Positions 6,181 to 14,834 of a stretch of 28,556 nt of DNA are shown here, one piece after another (within the stretch, counting starts at the first letter, position 1; each line of letters opens with the position of its first letter). This stretch comes from DASQVO01 sp035640715. Its GTDB lineage: Bacteria; Actinomycetota; Actinomycetes; Streptosporangiales; Streptosporangiaceae. The notes below the pieces were generated by a model that ran no database searches, was not told the origin of the DNA, and saw nothing but the letters and a program-made list of their open reading frames with translations. Made by a program: the position numbers and the translations under genes. Location: positions 1 to 28,556 of the forward strand of contig DASQVO010000338.1 of assembly GCA_035640715.1 (NCBI GenBank), in the 5' to 3' direction.

Positions 6181-7857
6181 ACTGTTGCCGAGGACGCGGT
6201 CGCGGAGCGCACGCAGCCGGTGCATGCATTCGTTGGCCCCACGGCCGAAATAGTCGTGCAGCGTCACATACTCGGCGTAAAGCTCGCCGTAGATCGCGGC
6301 GCTGGCCGGGTCGGGCTTGTACACCTCCCGGCGGACCTTGCCCATCGCCTGCGCCGCGGCCGGCACGTCCGGATAGGCGCCGGCGGCGACCGCGGCGTGG
6401 ATGGCGGAGCCGAGCGCCGGGCCCTGGTCCGAGCCGATCACGCTCAGCGGGCGCTGGGTGACGTCGGCGTAGATCTGCATGATCAAATCGTTCTTGACCA
6501 GGCCGCCGGCCACGATCAGGTCGGTGACCGGCACGCCGGCCGCGTTGAACGCCTCGATGATGACGCGGGTCCCGAACGCGGTCGACTCGATCAGTGCCCG
6601 GTAGATCTCGGCCGGCCGGGTGGCGAGCGTCAGGCCGACGATGGCGCCGGACAGGCGGTGGTCCACGAGTACGGACCGGTTGCCGCCGAACCAGTCCAGG
6701 GCGATGAGCCCGTGTGCCCCGGCCGGCTGTGCCGCCGCTTCCTCGGTCAGCAGGTCGTGTACGGAAATGCCGCGGCGCGCTGCCTCCTCATGGTAGGAGC
6801 CGGGCACCGCCCACTCGGTGAACCAGCCGAAGTCGTCACCGACGCTGCTCTGGCCCGCCTCATACCCCCACTTGCCGGCGATGAGGCCGCCGTCCACTAC
6901 GCCGCACATGCCCGGCACCTCGGCAAGGTCGTCGCTGTTCATCACGTGGCAGGTGGACGTGCCCATGATGGCGACCATCTGGCCGGGCTCGATGGCCAGC
7001 GCGGCGGGGGCGGTGACATGGGCGTCGACGTTCCCGACGGCGACCGCGATGCCCTCCGGCAGCCCGGTCCATTCCGCGGCCTGTGCGGTGAGGGACCCGG
7101 CGCGTGTGCCGAGGGCCGAGATCGGATGCTCCAGCTTGCTGGCGGCGAAGTCCGCGAATGCCGGGTTCAGCGCGGCGAGGAAGTCGCTCGACGGGTAGTG
7201 CCCGTCCTGCCATATTCCCTTGTAGCCGGCGGTGCAGGCGTTTCTGGTCTCGGCACCGGTGAGCTGCCAGATGATCCAGTCGGCGGCCTCGATCCACCGG
7301 TCGGCACGCTCGTAGGTCCCGGGGTCCTCCTCCAGAAGCTGGAGCGCCTTGGCGTACTGCCATTCCGACGAGATCTTCCCGCCGTACCGTGCGATCCACG
7401 GCTCTTTCCGCTCATGGGCGAGTGCGTTGATGCGGTCCGCGTACGGCTGGGCGGCGTGGTGCTTCCACAGCTTCGGATAGGCGTGCGGGCGTCCTTCCAG
7501 GCCGGGAACCTGGCACAGTGGCGTGCCGTCACGCAGGACCGGCATGACGGTGCAGGCTGTGAAGTCGGTGGCGATCCCGATGACGGCGGAGGGGGCGATG
7601 CCGGCGTCGTTGATCGCGGCGGGGACGGCAGTGCGCAGCACGGCACAGTAATCCGCCGGATCCTGCAGGGCCCAGTCGGGCGGCAGCGCCTCACCCGTGG
7701 CGGCCAGCTCGCGGTCCATCACGCCGCGGGAGTACTCGTGGACGGCGGTGCCGGCCTCGGCCCCGTCGCTGACCCGCACGACGAGCGCGCGGCCGGACAA
7801 TGTGCCGAAATCCACGCCAACTACGTACTGGTCCCGGTTGTTAGCGCTAACAACCAT
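6076..7857 (-). CDS. araB: ribulokinase (FGGY carbohydrate kinase) with a repeat-derived C-terminal tail
   Basis: 593 residues from ATG at 7857, with GGGAGG about 8 nt upstream. AraB phosphorylates L-ribulose with ATP. The N-terminus YVVGVDFGTLSGRALVV is the AraB form of the phosphate-1 loop (GVDFGTLSGR, 14-23); then IGIATDFTACTVMPV, GLEGRPHAYPKLWKHH, KISSEWQYAKALQLL, EAADWIIWQLTG, GNVDAHV with the catalytic Asp, GTSTCHVM, ALDWFGGNRSVLVD and the FGGY C-terminal LIVAGGLVKNDL with SDQGPALGSAI. The family usually ends near 560 residues. Here the last ~34 (TGPGGRPPGTPRQ onward) are encoded by the interspersed repeat, a foreign tail. Codons 2-7 are written inside a palindromic operator. araB, araD and araA together form the standard bacterial arabinose pathway. 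Confidence 0.92.
   Translation of the reverse strand: MVVSANNRDQYVVGVDFGTLSGRALVVRVSDGAEAGTAVHEYSRGVMDRELAATGEALPPDWALQDPADYCAVLRTAVPAAINDAGIAPSAVIGIATDFTACTVMPVLRDGTPLCQVPGLEGRPHAYPKLWKHHAAQPYADRINALAHERKEPWIARYGGKISSEWQYAKALQLLEEDPGTYERADRWIEAADWIIWQLTGAETRNACTAGYKGIWQDGHYPSSDFLAALNPAFADFAASKLEHPISALGTRAGSLTAQAAEWTGLPEGIAVAVGNVDAHVTAPAALAIEPGQMVAIMGTSTCHVMNSDDLAEVPGMCGVVDGGLIAGKWGYEAGQSSVGDDFGWFTEWAVPGSYHEEAARRGISVHDLLTEEAAAQPAGAHGLIALDWFGGNRSVLVDHRLSGAIVGLTLATRPAEIYRALIESTAFGTRVIIEAFNAAGVPVTDLIVAGGLVKNDLIMQIYADVTQRPLSVIGSDQGPALGSAIHAAVAAGAYPDVPAAAQAMGKVRREVYKPDPASAAIYGELYAEYVTLHDYFGRGANECMHRLRALRDRVLGNSTGPGGRPPGTPRQFAAVLSDTPAAHRAGGPVSGR
7837..7854. promoter_or_regulatory. LacI-type operator overlapping araB codons 2-7
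   Basis: GTTGTTAGCGCTAACAAC is a perfect 18-bp palindrome with the central CG typical of LacI-family operators. It starts three bases after the A of the araB ATG, so bound repressor would block transcription of araBDA just downstream of the initiation site. The adjacent lacI gene is the obvious candidate regulator. Its coding is VVSANN, so the operator is translated. Confidence 0.8.
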
Positions 7858-7922
7858 TGCCGACCTCCCACTTGCGCGCTCCTGTCACTAGGGGTTCTGC
7901 CTTCCGCCACGTCTGGCAGGGG

Positions 7923-9038
7923 TCACGATCCCGTTTGGCGCGTCATGGCACCGCGCGGCCGGGCGGCGCTGGCGCGTACCACGAGTTCCGGCGTCACCCG
8001 GATGCGCGGGCCCGCCTCGCCGGTCCCGGAGATGTGGTCGACCAGCGCGCTCAGCGCCCGGCGGCCGAGTTCGATGAAGTCCTGGCGGACCGTCGTGAGC
8101 GGCGGGAGGAAATAGCCGGCCTCGGGGATATCGTCGAACCCGACGACGCTGATGTCGGCGGGCACGCAGCGGCCGCGTTCGGTCAGCGCCCGGATCAGCC
8201 CCAGTGCCATGTTGTCGTTGGCGCAGAGCACGGCCGTGACGCCGTCCAGCGCCGCGAGCTTGTGGCCGATTTCGTAGCCGGACCGCGCTGACCAGTCGCC
8301 GGACATGACCTCCGGTTCCGGTGCGCCCGCCTCGCGCAGCGCGGCACGCCAGCCGTCGATGCGCTCTCGCGCATCCAGCCAGCTGCCGGGGCCCGCGGCG
8401 TGGTGAACGGTTTCATGGCCGAGGTCGAGGAGGTAGCGCGTGGCCCTGGCCGCGCCGTCCGTGTTGTCCACGGCCACCGACGTCAGCGGCGCGCGGGTCC
8501 CGCAGCCGACGGCCACGAGCGGCACGTCGAGGGGCACGTGCCCGAGCGCGGCGACCGCCGAGGTCTGCGGGGCGATGACGATGATGCCCTCGACCGCCTG
8601 GCCGAGGAAGCGGTCGACGACCTCCAGCATCGAGCGCCGGTCAAGCGCCGGCAGGCTCGCGATGACGATGAAATACCCGTACTGAGCCGCGCGCTCGATT
8701 CCGTGCAGCATCATGGCGGGCCCGTAAAGGGGCGAGTCGATGCTGATCACGCCGAGCGTGTGGGTGCGCCGCGTGACGAGGGCCCGGGCCGCCGCGTTCG
8801 GCCGGTAGGCGAGCTGCCGGATCGCAGCGAGGACCTTCTCACGGGTGTGCGGGCGCACGTTCGGATGATCGTTGAGGACGCGGGAGACGGTCTGGTGGGA
8901 GACGCCGGCGAGCCGGGCGACATCGGCCATCACCGGGGCCCTGCCGAGGCTGCCGCTGAGCCGGGGGGTGCTGTGCGTCCTCGCCCGCGCCTGGCCGGCT
9001 GACTCGGGCCTGCCCGGGTCATGCGGTGACGACGCCAC
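7923..9038 (-). CDS. LacI-family regulator of the arabinose genes
   Basis: 371 residues from GTG at 9038, chosen for the GGGAGG 6 nt upstream; a longer frame from 9077 lacks this. Residues 1-35 are a basic, Pro/Ser-rich extension. The helix-turn-helix follows at about 36-56 (VMADVARLAGVSHQTVSRVLN) with the hinge helix YRPNAAARALV. The effector domain shows HTLGVISID, EGIIVIAP, ITVLCANDNMALG-type residues (VTAVLCANDNMALGLIRAL) and the hallmark ISVVGFDDIPEAGYFLPPLTTVRQ. It lies 65 bp upstream of araB on the same strand. The likely operator is the palindrome in the araB start, and a second candidate site overlaps its own promoter, suggesting autoregulation. It resembles RcnR-independent arabinose/galactose-type LacI repressors rather than AraC or the GntR-type AraR; effector inferred, not shown. 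Confidence 0.92.
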   Translation of the reverse strand: MASSPHDPGRPESAGQARARTHSTPRLSGSLGRAPVMADVARLAGVSHQTVSRVLNDHPNVRPHTREKVLAAIRQLAYRPNAAARALVTRRTHTLGVISIDSPLYGPAMMLHGIERAAQYGYFIVIASLPALDRRSMLEVVDRFLGQAVEGIIVIAPQTSAVAALGHVPLDVPLVAVGCGTRAPLTSVAVDNTDGAARATRYLLDLGHETVHHAAGPGSWLDARERIDGWRAALREAGAPEPEVMSGDWSARSGYEIGHKLAALDGVTAVLCANDNMALGLIRALTERGRCVPADISVVGFDDIPEAGYFLPPLTTVRQDFIELGRRALSALVDHISGTGEAGPRIRVTPELVVRASAARPRGAMTRQTGS

Positions 9039-9138
9039 CTTGCGCCTCCCTCTGCCGCTGACAGCGCTGCGGAGCACCCTCCCGTCTGGCGTCCACGTGG
9101 CCCGGACGGCTCAGCGGCCGGTTCGGCTGCCGACCCCG

Positions 9139-9168
9139 ATGTTATCGATCACATTTTTGTCTGGTCAA
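9139..9168 (-). promoter_or_regulatory. promoter of lacI(-araBDA) with an operator-like palindrome
   Basis: On the minus strand TTGACC (9168-9163), an 18-nt spacer and TAACAT (9144-9139) make a good sigma70-type promoter in an unusually A/T-rich patch. GTGATCGATAAC overlaps the -10: a 12-bp near-palindrome (one mismatched pair) with a central CG, as in LacI operators. It lies about 100 bp upstream of the lacI start. Confidence 0.6.
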
Positions 9169-9249
9169 GGGCGATATCGCCGAAGCCACACGTTCGCGGC
9201 ACACCTCCGCGCCGGGCCCGGGTGGTGGCCTGGTGCGCGGCACGCGAGG

Positions 9250-9963
9250 TCACCGTCCATGATCTCCTGCTGGGCCGGTGCTCCGGATGCCGGTCAGGAT
9301 CAGCTCGACGACGTCGCGGATGAAGCGGTCGGTGAGCGGGAGATGGCCGAGCAGCAGTCGGTGCTGTGCGGCCCCGAACAGCACGTCGAGTACGAGCTCC
9401 CGGTCGGTCCCGGCCGCGATCTCGCCACGCGCGATCGCCCGGTCCAGCATGATCCGGTGCTGCTGGCGCAGCGGCTCGAGGACGCGTTCGCGATAACTGG
9501 CGGACAGGTCCTTGTCATGCTGGGCCTCCCCGATGAGGTCACCGAGCATCCGCCCCGCCGGGGTGCGCGTGACCGCTGCGACCCACGCGCGAAGCTCGGC
9601 GCGCAGGTCACCGCGGAGCGTCCCGGTATCCGGCAGTGGCTGCTGCTGGCGGAACTCCGTGACGAAGGCGTCAAGTGCGAGGGCGCCCTTGGAGGACCAG
9701 CGCCGGTAGATGGTCGCCTTACCGACACCAGCGCGGGAGGCCACCTCCTCGATCGACATGCCGGCCAAGCCTCGTTCGGCAAGCAACTCCAGCGTGGCCG
9801 CCGTGATCGCGCGATCCGCCTGCTCGCTTCGCGGCCTGCCCCGCTGCGGCGTACCAGCCGCCTGGCCGGGGGTGGCCTGGGGGGGCGCCGCCTGGCTGGC
9901 CGCGGGACGTGCACCAGTGTGCGGAATGCCGGGCTCGCTGCCCGGAATACCGGCGCTCTTCAT
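9250..9963 (-). CDS. TetR-family transcriptional regulator
   Basis: 237 residues from ATG at 9963 (GAAGG about 10 nt upstream; an in-frame start at 10023 is less likely because it would run through the control region). Residues 1-45 are a Pro/Ala/Gly-rich, probably disordered tail. The TetR DNA-binding domain follows: RAITAATLELLAERGLAGMS (helix 1), IEEVASRAGVGKATIYRRWSSKGAL (helices 2-3, ~71-95). The C-terminal helices hold the TetR_C-like pattern MLGDLIGEAQHDKDLSASYRE, LEPLRQQHRIMLDRAIARGE and LLLGHLPLTDRFIRDVVELIL. It is transcribed away from an MFS exporter, the classic layout of a drug-responsive repressor and its pump. The inducing ligand is unknown. Confidence 0.93.
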   Translation of the reverse strand: MKSAGIPGSEPGIPHTGARPAASQAAPPQATPGQAAGTPQRGRPRSEQADRAITAATLELLAERGLAGMSIEEVASRAGVGKATIYRRWSSKGALALDAFVTEFRQQQPLPDTGTLRGDLRAELRAWVAAVTRTPAGRMLGDLIGEAQHDKDLSASYRERVLEPLRQQHRIMLDRAIARGEIAAGTDRELVLDVLFGAAQHRLLLGHLPLTDRFIRDVVELILTGIRSTGPAGDHGR

Positions 9964-10164
9964 GCTGTTCAAGCCTTCGGATATGCGAAACGAGCCGTTC
10001 CGTATTTGATTGGTCTGATACACATTATGCCGCCGTCAAGCGGGCCCAACAGGCCCAGCCGATCACCATCATCACAAATGACATCCCCGCGGGCGCCGTC
10101 CGCCCGAACGCACGCCGGGCACTCCGGGCCCGTCCTCATCTGGCGTCGCGGGACGCTGCACCGC
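9964..10164. promoter_or_regulatory. divergent control region between tetR and the MFS exporter
   Basis: An A/T-rich patch (about 9980-10030) lies between the two divergent genes. It holds the near-palindrome GAAACGAGCCGTTCC (9987-10001; AACG-N3-CGTT core) and, overlapping it, GTAT-N12-ATAC (10003-10022). These are the best TetR operator candidates. No -35/-10 pair with normal spacing is clear in either direction. Confidence 0.4.
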
Positions 10165-11769
10165 ATGCGTGACGCAGGCCTGCTGCCAGACCGCTCACGC
10201 GGCACGGCAGCTGAGACGTCCGGGCTCGATACCGTGCACCGGGCGACGCGGGACCTGCCTGCCCGCCGCACCCCCGCGGGCCCGGTTGGGCGGCCCGGCG
10301 CGGAGCCGGCGCCGGCAGGCGCATCCGCCGGCGGCCCTGCCCGGGATGACCCCCCCGCGCCGTTGCCAGGCGGTGACACGCGGCGCCGGAAGGCCTTCAG
10401 GCTGACGCTCATCCTCGTGGCCTCGTTCATGATGGTGCTCGACTTCAGCATCGTGAACGTGGCGCTGCCATCGATCGAGCGCGAATTGCGGCTGTCGGCG
10501 TCGGCGGTGGACTGGGTGGTCACGGCCTACGCGATCGCCTTCGGCGGCCTGCTCATCCTCGGCGGCCGTGCCGCCGACATACTGGGCCGGCGCCGCATGT
10601 TCGTCATCGGCCTCGTCGCATTCTCCCTCGCCTCCCTCTCCGGCGGTCTCGCACGGGACCCGATACTGCTGCTGGTGTCCCGCATCGTCCAGGGCGCTGG
10701 TGCCGCCGTGGTGATGCCTGCCGCGCTGTCCCTCATCACCACCGGATTCCCCGAAGGTCGTGAGCGTACCCGCGCACTGGGGCTCTACGGCGCGACCGCC
10801 TCGCTGGGCTTCGTCGCCGGTCAGGTACTGGGTGGCGTGCTCGTGCAGTTCACGAGCTGGCGCTCGGTCTTCCTGGTCAACGTCCCGGTCGGGCTGATCG
10901 CCGCGCTGCTCGCGCCGCGAGTGCTCGGCAAGTCGGCGAACAGGCGGGACGCGCGGGGCGGCCGCCGGCTGGATGTGCGCGGTGGGCTGCTCATTACCGG
11001 CGCGGTGGCACTCGCCGTGTTCGCGGTGTCGGAGGGCAATGTGTTCGGCTGGCTGTCGCCGGCGGTGCTCGGTGCGGCCGCCGTGGCGATCGCCGCAGCG
11101 GCCGCCTTCGTCGCGGCGGAGTTCCGGCATCCGGAGCCGCTGATCCGGCTCGGCATGTTCCGCCACGCGGGCCTGCGCAACGGCAGCGCGCTCGCGCTCC
11201 TGCTGGGCCTGTGGAACGGCGGGGAGATGCTGGTGCTGTCCCTGTACTTCCAGCAGGTCCTGCACGAATCACCGCTCGTCACGGGCCTGGCCATCGCCCC
11301 GCAGGGAGTGGCCGGCTTTACCGCCGGCATGTTCGGGACCCAGCTGGCGGCCCGCTTCGGCGGAGTGCGGCGCCTGCTGGCCGTCACCGGCGCCGCGTCG
11401 GCCGCCGGCTTCTTCGTGCTCACCCGGCTGCCCGGCGCCGGCTACAGCCCCCTCCTGCTCGCGGTGATGCTGATCGGCTTCGGCACCGCCGGGACCGCGT
11501 TCGGCTCCATCGTGATCGCCAGCCGCGGCGTGCCCGACAGCGATCAGGGTCTCGTCGGCGGCATGATCAACACCAGCCGCCAGATAGGCGCAGCCATCGG
11601 CGCCGCGCTGCTGCCGGCGGTCGCCGAAGGCGTTGGGCACGGCGCCGGCGTGGCCGGGGTGACGGGTGACCGTGCCGCGATGCTCGCGGGCGCGATCGCT
11701 TCCGTGCTCGCGATGCTGCTCGCCTGGCGGTCGAGCCGGACGGGCGTTCCCGCACCGCAGCGCGGCTGA
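10165..11769 (+). CDS. MFS transporter, DHA2 (EmrB/QacA) drug-exporter family
   Basis: About 534 residues from ATG at 10165; other in-frame ATGs at 10027 and 10078 are possible and none has a good ribosome binding site, so the start is uncertain. A basic/Pro-rich cytoplasmic lead precedes the first helix (LTLILVASFMMVLDFSIVNVALPSIE, with the DHA2 motif LDxxIVNVALP). Then come VVTAYAIAFGGLLILGGRAADILGRRRMF (motif A), RIVQGAGAAVVMPAALSLI (motif B) and GPxLGG-like GFVAGQVLGGVLVQFTSWRSVFLVNVPVG (motif C region). Fourteen helices are expected from the length and hydrophobic runs. It exports hydrophobic or cationic compounds by proton antiport. Regulated by the divergent tetR, by inference. Confidence 0.9.
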   Translation: MRDAGLLPDRSRGTAAETSGLDTVHRATRDLPARRTPAGPVGRPGAEPAPAGASAGGPARDDPPAPLPGGDTRRRKAFRLTLILVASFMMVLDFSIVNVALPSIERELRLSASAVDWVVTAYAIAFGGLLILGGRAADILGRRRMFVIGLVAFSLASLSGGLARDPILLLVSRIVQGAGAAVVMPAALSLITTGFPEGRERTRALGLYGATASLGFVAGQVLGGVLVQFTSWRSVFLVNVPVGLIAALLAPRVLGKSANRRDARGGRRLDVRGGLLITGAVALAVFAVSEGNVFGWLSPAVLGAAAVAIAAAAAFVAAEFRHPEPLIRLGMFRHAGLRNGSALALLLGLWNGGEMLVLSLYFQQVLHESPLVTGLAIAPQGVAGFTAGMFGTQLAARFGGVRRLLAVTGAASAAGFFVLTRLPGAGYSPLLLAVMLIGFGTAGTAFGSIVIASRGVPDSDQGLVGGMINTSRQIGAAIGAALLPAVAEGVGHGAGVAGVTGDRAAMLAGAIASVLAMLLAWRSSRTGVPAPQRG

Positions 11770-11778
11770 GCAGTCCCC

Positions 11779-11809
11779 GGCGGGCGGACCCGGACGGGGC
11801 CCGCCCGCC
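11779..11809. terminator. two-way terminator between MFS and secreted protein genes
   Basis: GGCGGGCGG (11779-11787) pairs with CCGCCCGCC (11801-11809), loop 13 nt. It lies 9 bp after the MFS stop and 25 bp from the stop of the convergent gene. Confidence 0.65.
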
Positions 11810-11834
11810 TCGGTCAGCAGCGGCGTGGCGGTCC

Positions 11835-13511
11835 TCAGCGCCCCACGATGAACGCGTCGACGTCCTGGTAGCGGGCGGGTGCCACCGCTGCCGGATCCTG
11901 CCGGGAGCTTACGGTGATGGTGATCGTATGCCGGCCCGGGGTGAGGCCGGTGCGCTTGAACAGCGTCACCTGCTTGGCCCAGTTCCATGAATAGGTGTCG
12001 ACCATGGTTGTCGGCCCGCCATCGACCGAAACGGCGGCGTAGCCGTGGTTATTGTTGGTCGAGCCGATCCACTCGATGGCCTGGCCGGTGAAGCTGTATG
12101 AGACGGTAGCCCCGGCCGTGTGGCTGATGTGCACCGTCCCGTCGAAGTAGTCGGAGCCGAGCGATTGCCATGTGGAGCTTGTCCACTGGCCCTTATAGGT
12201 AATCGCAGGCGAGCCGTCATCGGTGATGTCATACAGCGGCGATGACAGCGTCAATGGCAGCGCGTGCAGGGCATAGAGCTTCGGGCTTGCATAGCGGGAT
12301 GAATTGGTGAAGTCGCCCGAGGTGAAGATGATGTTGCTCAGGCCATCCATCCTGGCGAACTTCGATACCGGGGCCGGGTCGTAGAACCCCAGTGGCACCG
12401 TGTTCTGCGGCCGGCAGTCGATGTAGCAGACCGTCAGGGTCGTCGGCTTGGCGAGGAACTGTACCCAGGGCCCCCATGGATGCGGCGCTTCGTAGAAGGA
12501 GAATGCGCTCCGCGAGGCGGTACCGCCGGCCGGCCAGTGCGTGGAGAAAGGATAGTAGAAGCTGATCAAGATGTATCGGTGCAGCGTTGGGTAGTACTGG
12601 ATATCCGGCTGGCTGATCCGGTTTTTTGCTGCCAGGATCGGCGTGGCTTTATTGAAATTCCTCGACCAGTTTGCCGGATTCGACCCAGCGCCTCCCGCCG
12701 GGCCGGTGTAGAACTGCCAGTCAGCGGCGCTGAGGTCACCGATCTTGCTGCGCAGTACCCTGCCGAGGTACAGGTAGCTGCCGTCATAGGCGAAACCGTC
12801 GTTGGAGACCGCGTACACGTACTGGTTCCCGCCATCAGCGGTACTGGCGGGGTTGTCGTCCTGGCCGTAATTGATGAAGAACGGAGCGGAGAACTTGTTG
12901 TCCGGGAACATAGCATTGACCCGGCGGAGGTGCTGATTGTATGACGGCGCGGCACCGTCCGGGGAATTTGTGATCCCGAACCCGTTCGACCAGGTGCGCC
13001 CGTGATCCGTGGACTTGACGATGCTCGCGTCCTTCGACGGCTGCTCGCCATTGGGTGCGCGGGTGCACACGCCCGTCTGGCGCGCGACCGCGAGGTACAG
13101 CACCCCGTTGATGGAGATGATGCCGCCGCTTTTCCAGCTGCAGCGGTCCGGATGCTGCGTGTAGTCGCCGATGTGGCCATAGCTGGTCATGCAGTTGACG
13201 AACGGCGCGGTGAGATGTGTCGGGTCGGCACCGGCCAGCTCATTGACCGCGATGTCACTGTTGCACTTTCCGTTGAAGCCGGTTGTGTCGTTGGATGTGG
13301 CATAGATGTTGCCGTCATTCGACCAGGTATTGAACCAGGTATCGCCGCCTCCCTGCGTGTAGTTCGCGGTCACGCCGAACGTGCCGCCGGTAATCACCTG
13401 GCCGGAGCCGGCGGCCGACGCCGGGTGGACGCCGCCATACAACGCGCCGGTCAGTGCCGCTGCCGCGGCCACAGCCGGCGCGACGACGCCAAGAGGTGAT
13501 CTTCGATGCAT
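11835..13511 (-). CDS. secreted beta-propeller protein (DUF4185/sialidase-like) with C-terminal carbohydrate-binding-like domain
   Basis: 558 residues from ATG at 13511 (AAAGGA 6 nt upstream). Residues 1-34 are a secretion signal: MHRRSP, a hydrophobic Ala/Val/Leu run, then ASAAG. The body has the look of a five-bladed glycosidase-type propeller: DTWFNTWSNDGNIYATSND, YGHIGDYTQ, GIISINGVLYLAV, KSTDHGRTWSNGFG (Asp-box), YVYAVSNDGFAYDGSYLYLGRVLRS, ILISFYYPF, SFYEAPHPWGPW and LSNIIFTSGDFT. The YEAPxPWGPW and SNDG..YLGRV blocks remind me of DUF4185, which includes endo-D-arabinanases (GH183), but this is not certain. From about residue 435 a beta-sandwich like a galactose-binding module follows (GATVSYSFTGQAIEWIGSTN, AAVSVDGGPTTMVDTYS, GLTPGRHTITITVS). 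It is divergent from a sugar importer, suggesting polysaccharide degradation outside the cell. Confidence 0.7.
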   Translation of the reverse strand: MHRRSPLGVVAPAVAAAAALTGALYGGVHPASAAGSGQVITGGTFGVTANYTQGGGDTWFNTWSNDGNIYATSNDTTGFNGKCNSDIAVNELAGADPTHLTAPFVNCMTSYGHIGDYTQHPDRCSWKSGGIISINGVLYLAVARQTGVCTRAPNGEQPSKDASIVKSTDHGRTWSNGFGITNSPDGAAPSYNQHLRRVNAMFPDNKFSAPFFINYGQDDNPASTADGGNQYVYAVSNDGFAYDGSYLYLGRVLRSKIGDLSAADWQFYTGPAGGAGSNPANWSRNFNKATPILAAKNRISQPDIQYYPTLHRYILISFYYPFSTHWPAGGTASRSAFSFYEAPHPWGPWVQFLAKPTTLTVCYIDCRPQNTVPLGFYDPAPVSKFARMDGLSNIIFTSGDFTNSSRYASPKLYALHALPLTLSSPLYDITDDGSPAITYKGQWTSSTWQSLGSDYFDGTVHISHTAGATVSYSFTGQAIEWIGSTNNNHGYAAVSVDGGPTTMVDTYSWNWAKQVTLFKRTGLTPGRHTITITVSSRQDPAAVAPARYQDVDAFIVGR

Positions 13512-13596
13512 CAGCCGTCCTTTACTCTCCCGTGCCATGCCAGCGGCGTGGTGTAAGCCCCGGGCCAAGATCGCCTGAGGCACGTAACCCGATGTA

Positions 13597-13624
13597 ACTA
13601 TACGTGTATCCTTGACTACGGATA
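13597..13624. promoter_or_regulatory. A/T-rich divergent promoter region with an inverted repeat
   Basis: On the minus strand TATAGT (13602-13597) could be the -10 of the secreted-protein gene, about 86 bp upstream of its start. Next to it TATCC-N8-GGATA (13607-13624) is a 5-bp inverted repeat that could be a shared operator with the divergent importer operon. No matching -35 is convincing. Confidence 0.35.
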
Positions 13625-13727
13625 GTAATAACATGGCCGGATGGTCCTAGCTAGCTGAGCGGCACAATCTGGCCGGTCCGCGCGGTGCTCCCGCAATCGG
13701 GGTACATCTATCCGAGGAGGCAGACCG

Positions 13728-14783
13728 GTGAATCAACGTCGAACATCCCGGTGGCTGTTCGCGGCGTGCCTTGGCCTCGTCGTGGCCGCGGCCAGCGGCT
13801 GCGTGAACACGGGATCATCAGGTGGGAAGAAGCTTGTCTACTTTATTTTCAACGGGTACACGCCGCCCTACTTCGCACCCATGGCCACTGGCATCACCGC
13901 CGCGAGCAAGCATTACCCCAGCCTCGACATCAAGATCATCGGAGCGAACGGCTCGTCCTCCGACGAGATTTCGGACATTCATACCGCGATGGCGGCTGGA
14001 GCCGCGGGCATCATCCTCAACGCCGTCGACACCTCGGTCACCCAGGCCGCCAAGCAGGCGTCGAGCAAGGGCATCCCGGTCGTGACCATCGACAGAGACG
14101 TCAGCGACCCGAGCGCGCGTTTCGCCTTCATCGGTGACAACGACAACAAGCTGGGACAGCAGGAGGCAACGAGCTGCCTGGCGGGGCTGCAAGCCAGCGG
14201 CCTGCCGAAACCGTGGCATATCGTCATCCTTGAAGGAACCCTGGGTGCCACCACCGCGGTGGACCGGGTGGCCGGTGCCGAGGCTGTCCTCAAGCCATAC
14301 ATCGCCAACGGGTCGGTCAAGGTCGTGCTGAACCAGAGCGCGAACTTCGACACGGGCACCGCGGAGTCGGTGATGTCGACCGAACTCGCCAAGACCACCA
14401 ATATCCAGGCCATTGTTTCCGGAAACGACGCGATGGCGCTCGGCGCGATCTCCGCTCTTCAGGCGCATGGCCTCACCCCGGGCAAGAAAACCGTCGTCTG
14501 CGGGGTGGACGCGCAGCCTGAAGACCTGGCCGACATCAAGGCCGGCACCCAGTACAACACGGTGACCCACGCGCCTTACCTCGAGGCATTCTGGGCAGTG
14601 GAGGCGATGGACAACTACCTCAGCCACCACACCAAGCCGCCCGCCAGCAATCCGGACGGCGACGTGCTGGTCCCGCAGACCGTGGTGACCAAGGCGAACG
14701 CCGGCTCGGTGGCCGCATGGGGGACGCCACAGACGGTCCCGCCGTTGCCCTACGGAAGCTCGAAGTCTTACCCCGCGGGGTGA
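13728..14783 (+). CDS. sugar-binding lipoprotein of a monosaccharide ABC importer (RbsB/periplasmic-binding type I)
   Basis: 351 residues from GTG at 13728; GAGGAGG lies 8 nt upstream. Lipoprotein signal: MNQRRTSRWLFAACLGLVVA then AASGC, with Cys25 as the lipid-bearing residue. The mature protein has the two-lobed ribose-binding fold: LVYFIFNGYTPPYFAPMATG, IIGANGSSSDEISDIHTAMA, GAAGIILNAVD, KGIPVVTIDRDV, FIGDNDNKLGQQEA, IVILEGTLGATTAVDRVAGA, AIVSGNDAMALGAISAL and VVCGVDAQPEDLADI. It lacks extra domains, so it is the soluble receptor that passes sugar to the permease at 15631. First gene of a three-gene operon. Which sugar it binds cannot be read from sequence; the arabinose genes nearby make a pentose plausible. 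Confidence 0.93.
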   Translation: MNQRRTSRWLFAACLGLVVAAASGCVNTGSSGGKKLVYFIFNGYTPPYFAPMATGITAASKHYPSLDIKIIGANGSSSDEISDIHTAMAAGAAGIILNAVDTSVTQAAKQASSKGIPVVTIDRDVSDPSARFAFIGDNDNKLGQQEATSCLAGLQASGLPKPWHIVILEGTLGATTAVDRVAGAEAVLKPYIANGSVKVVLNQSANFDTGTAESVMSTELAKTTNIQAIVSGNDAMALGAISALQAHGLTPGKKTVVCGVDAQPEDLADIKAGTQYNTVTHAPYLEAFWAVEAMDNYLSHHTKPPASNPDGDVLVPQTVVTKANAGSVAAWGTPQTVPPLPYGSSKSYPAG

Positions 14784-14834
14784 GGAGACCGTGCCGCGCC
14801 CGGCCACAGCGAACGATGGAACGGGAGGAGCGCA

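Noticed and set aside
6049..8115. 688-codon plus-strand ORF
   Set aside because: Antisense of araB and the end of lacI; no recognisable domain, while the minus strand has clear motifs and ribosome binding sites.
8872..10164. long N-terminal extension of the MFS frame
   Set aside because: It runs antisense through lacI and tetR and their control region; the transporter homology begins only near 10390.
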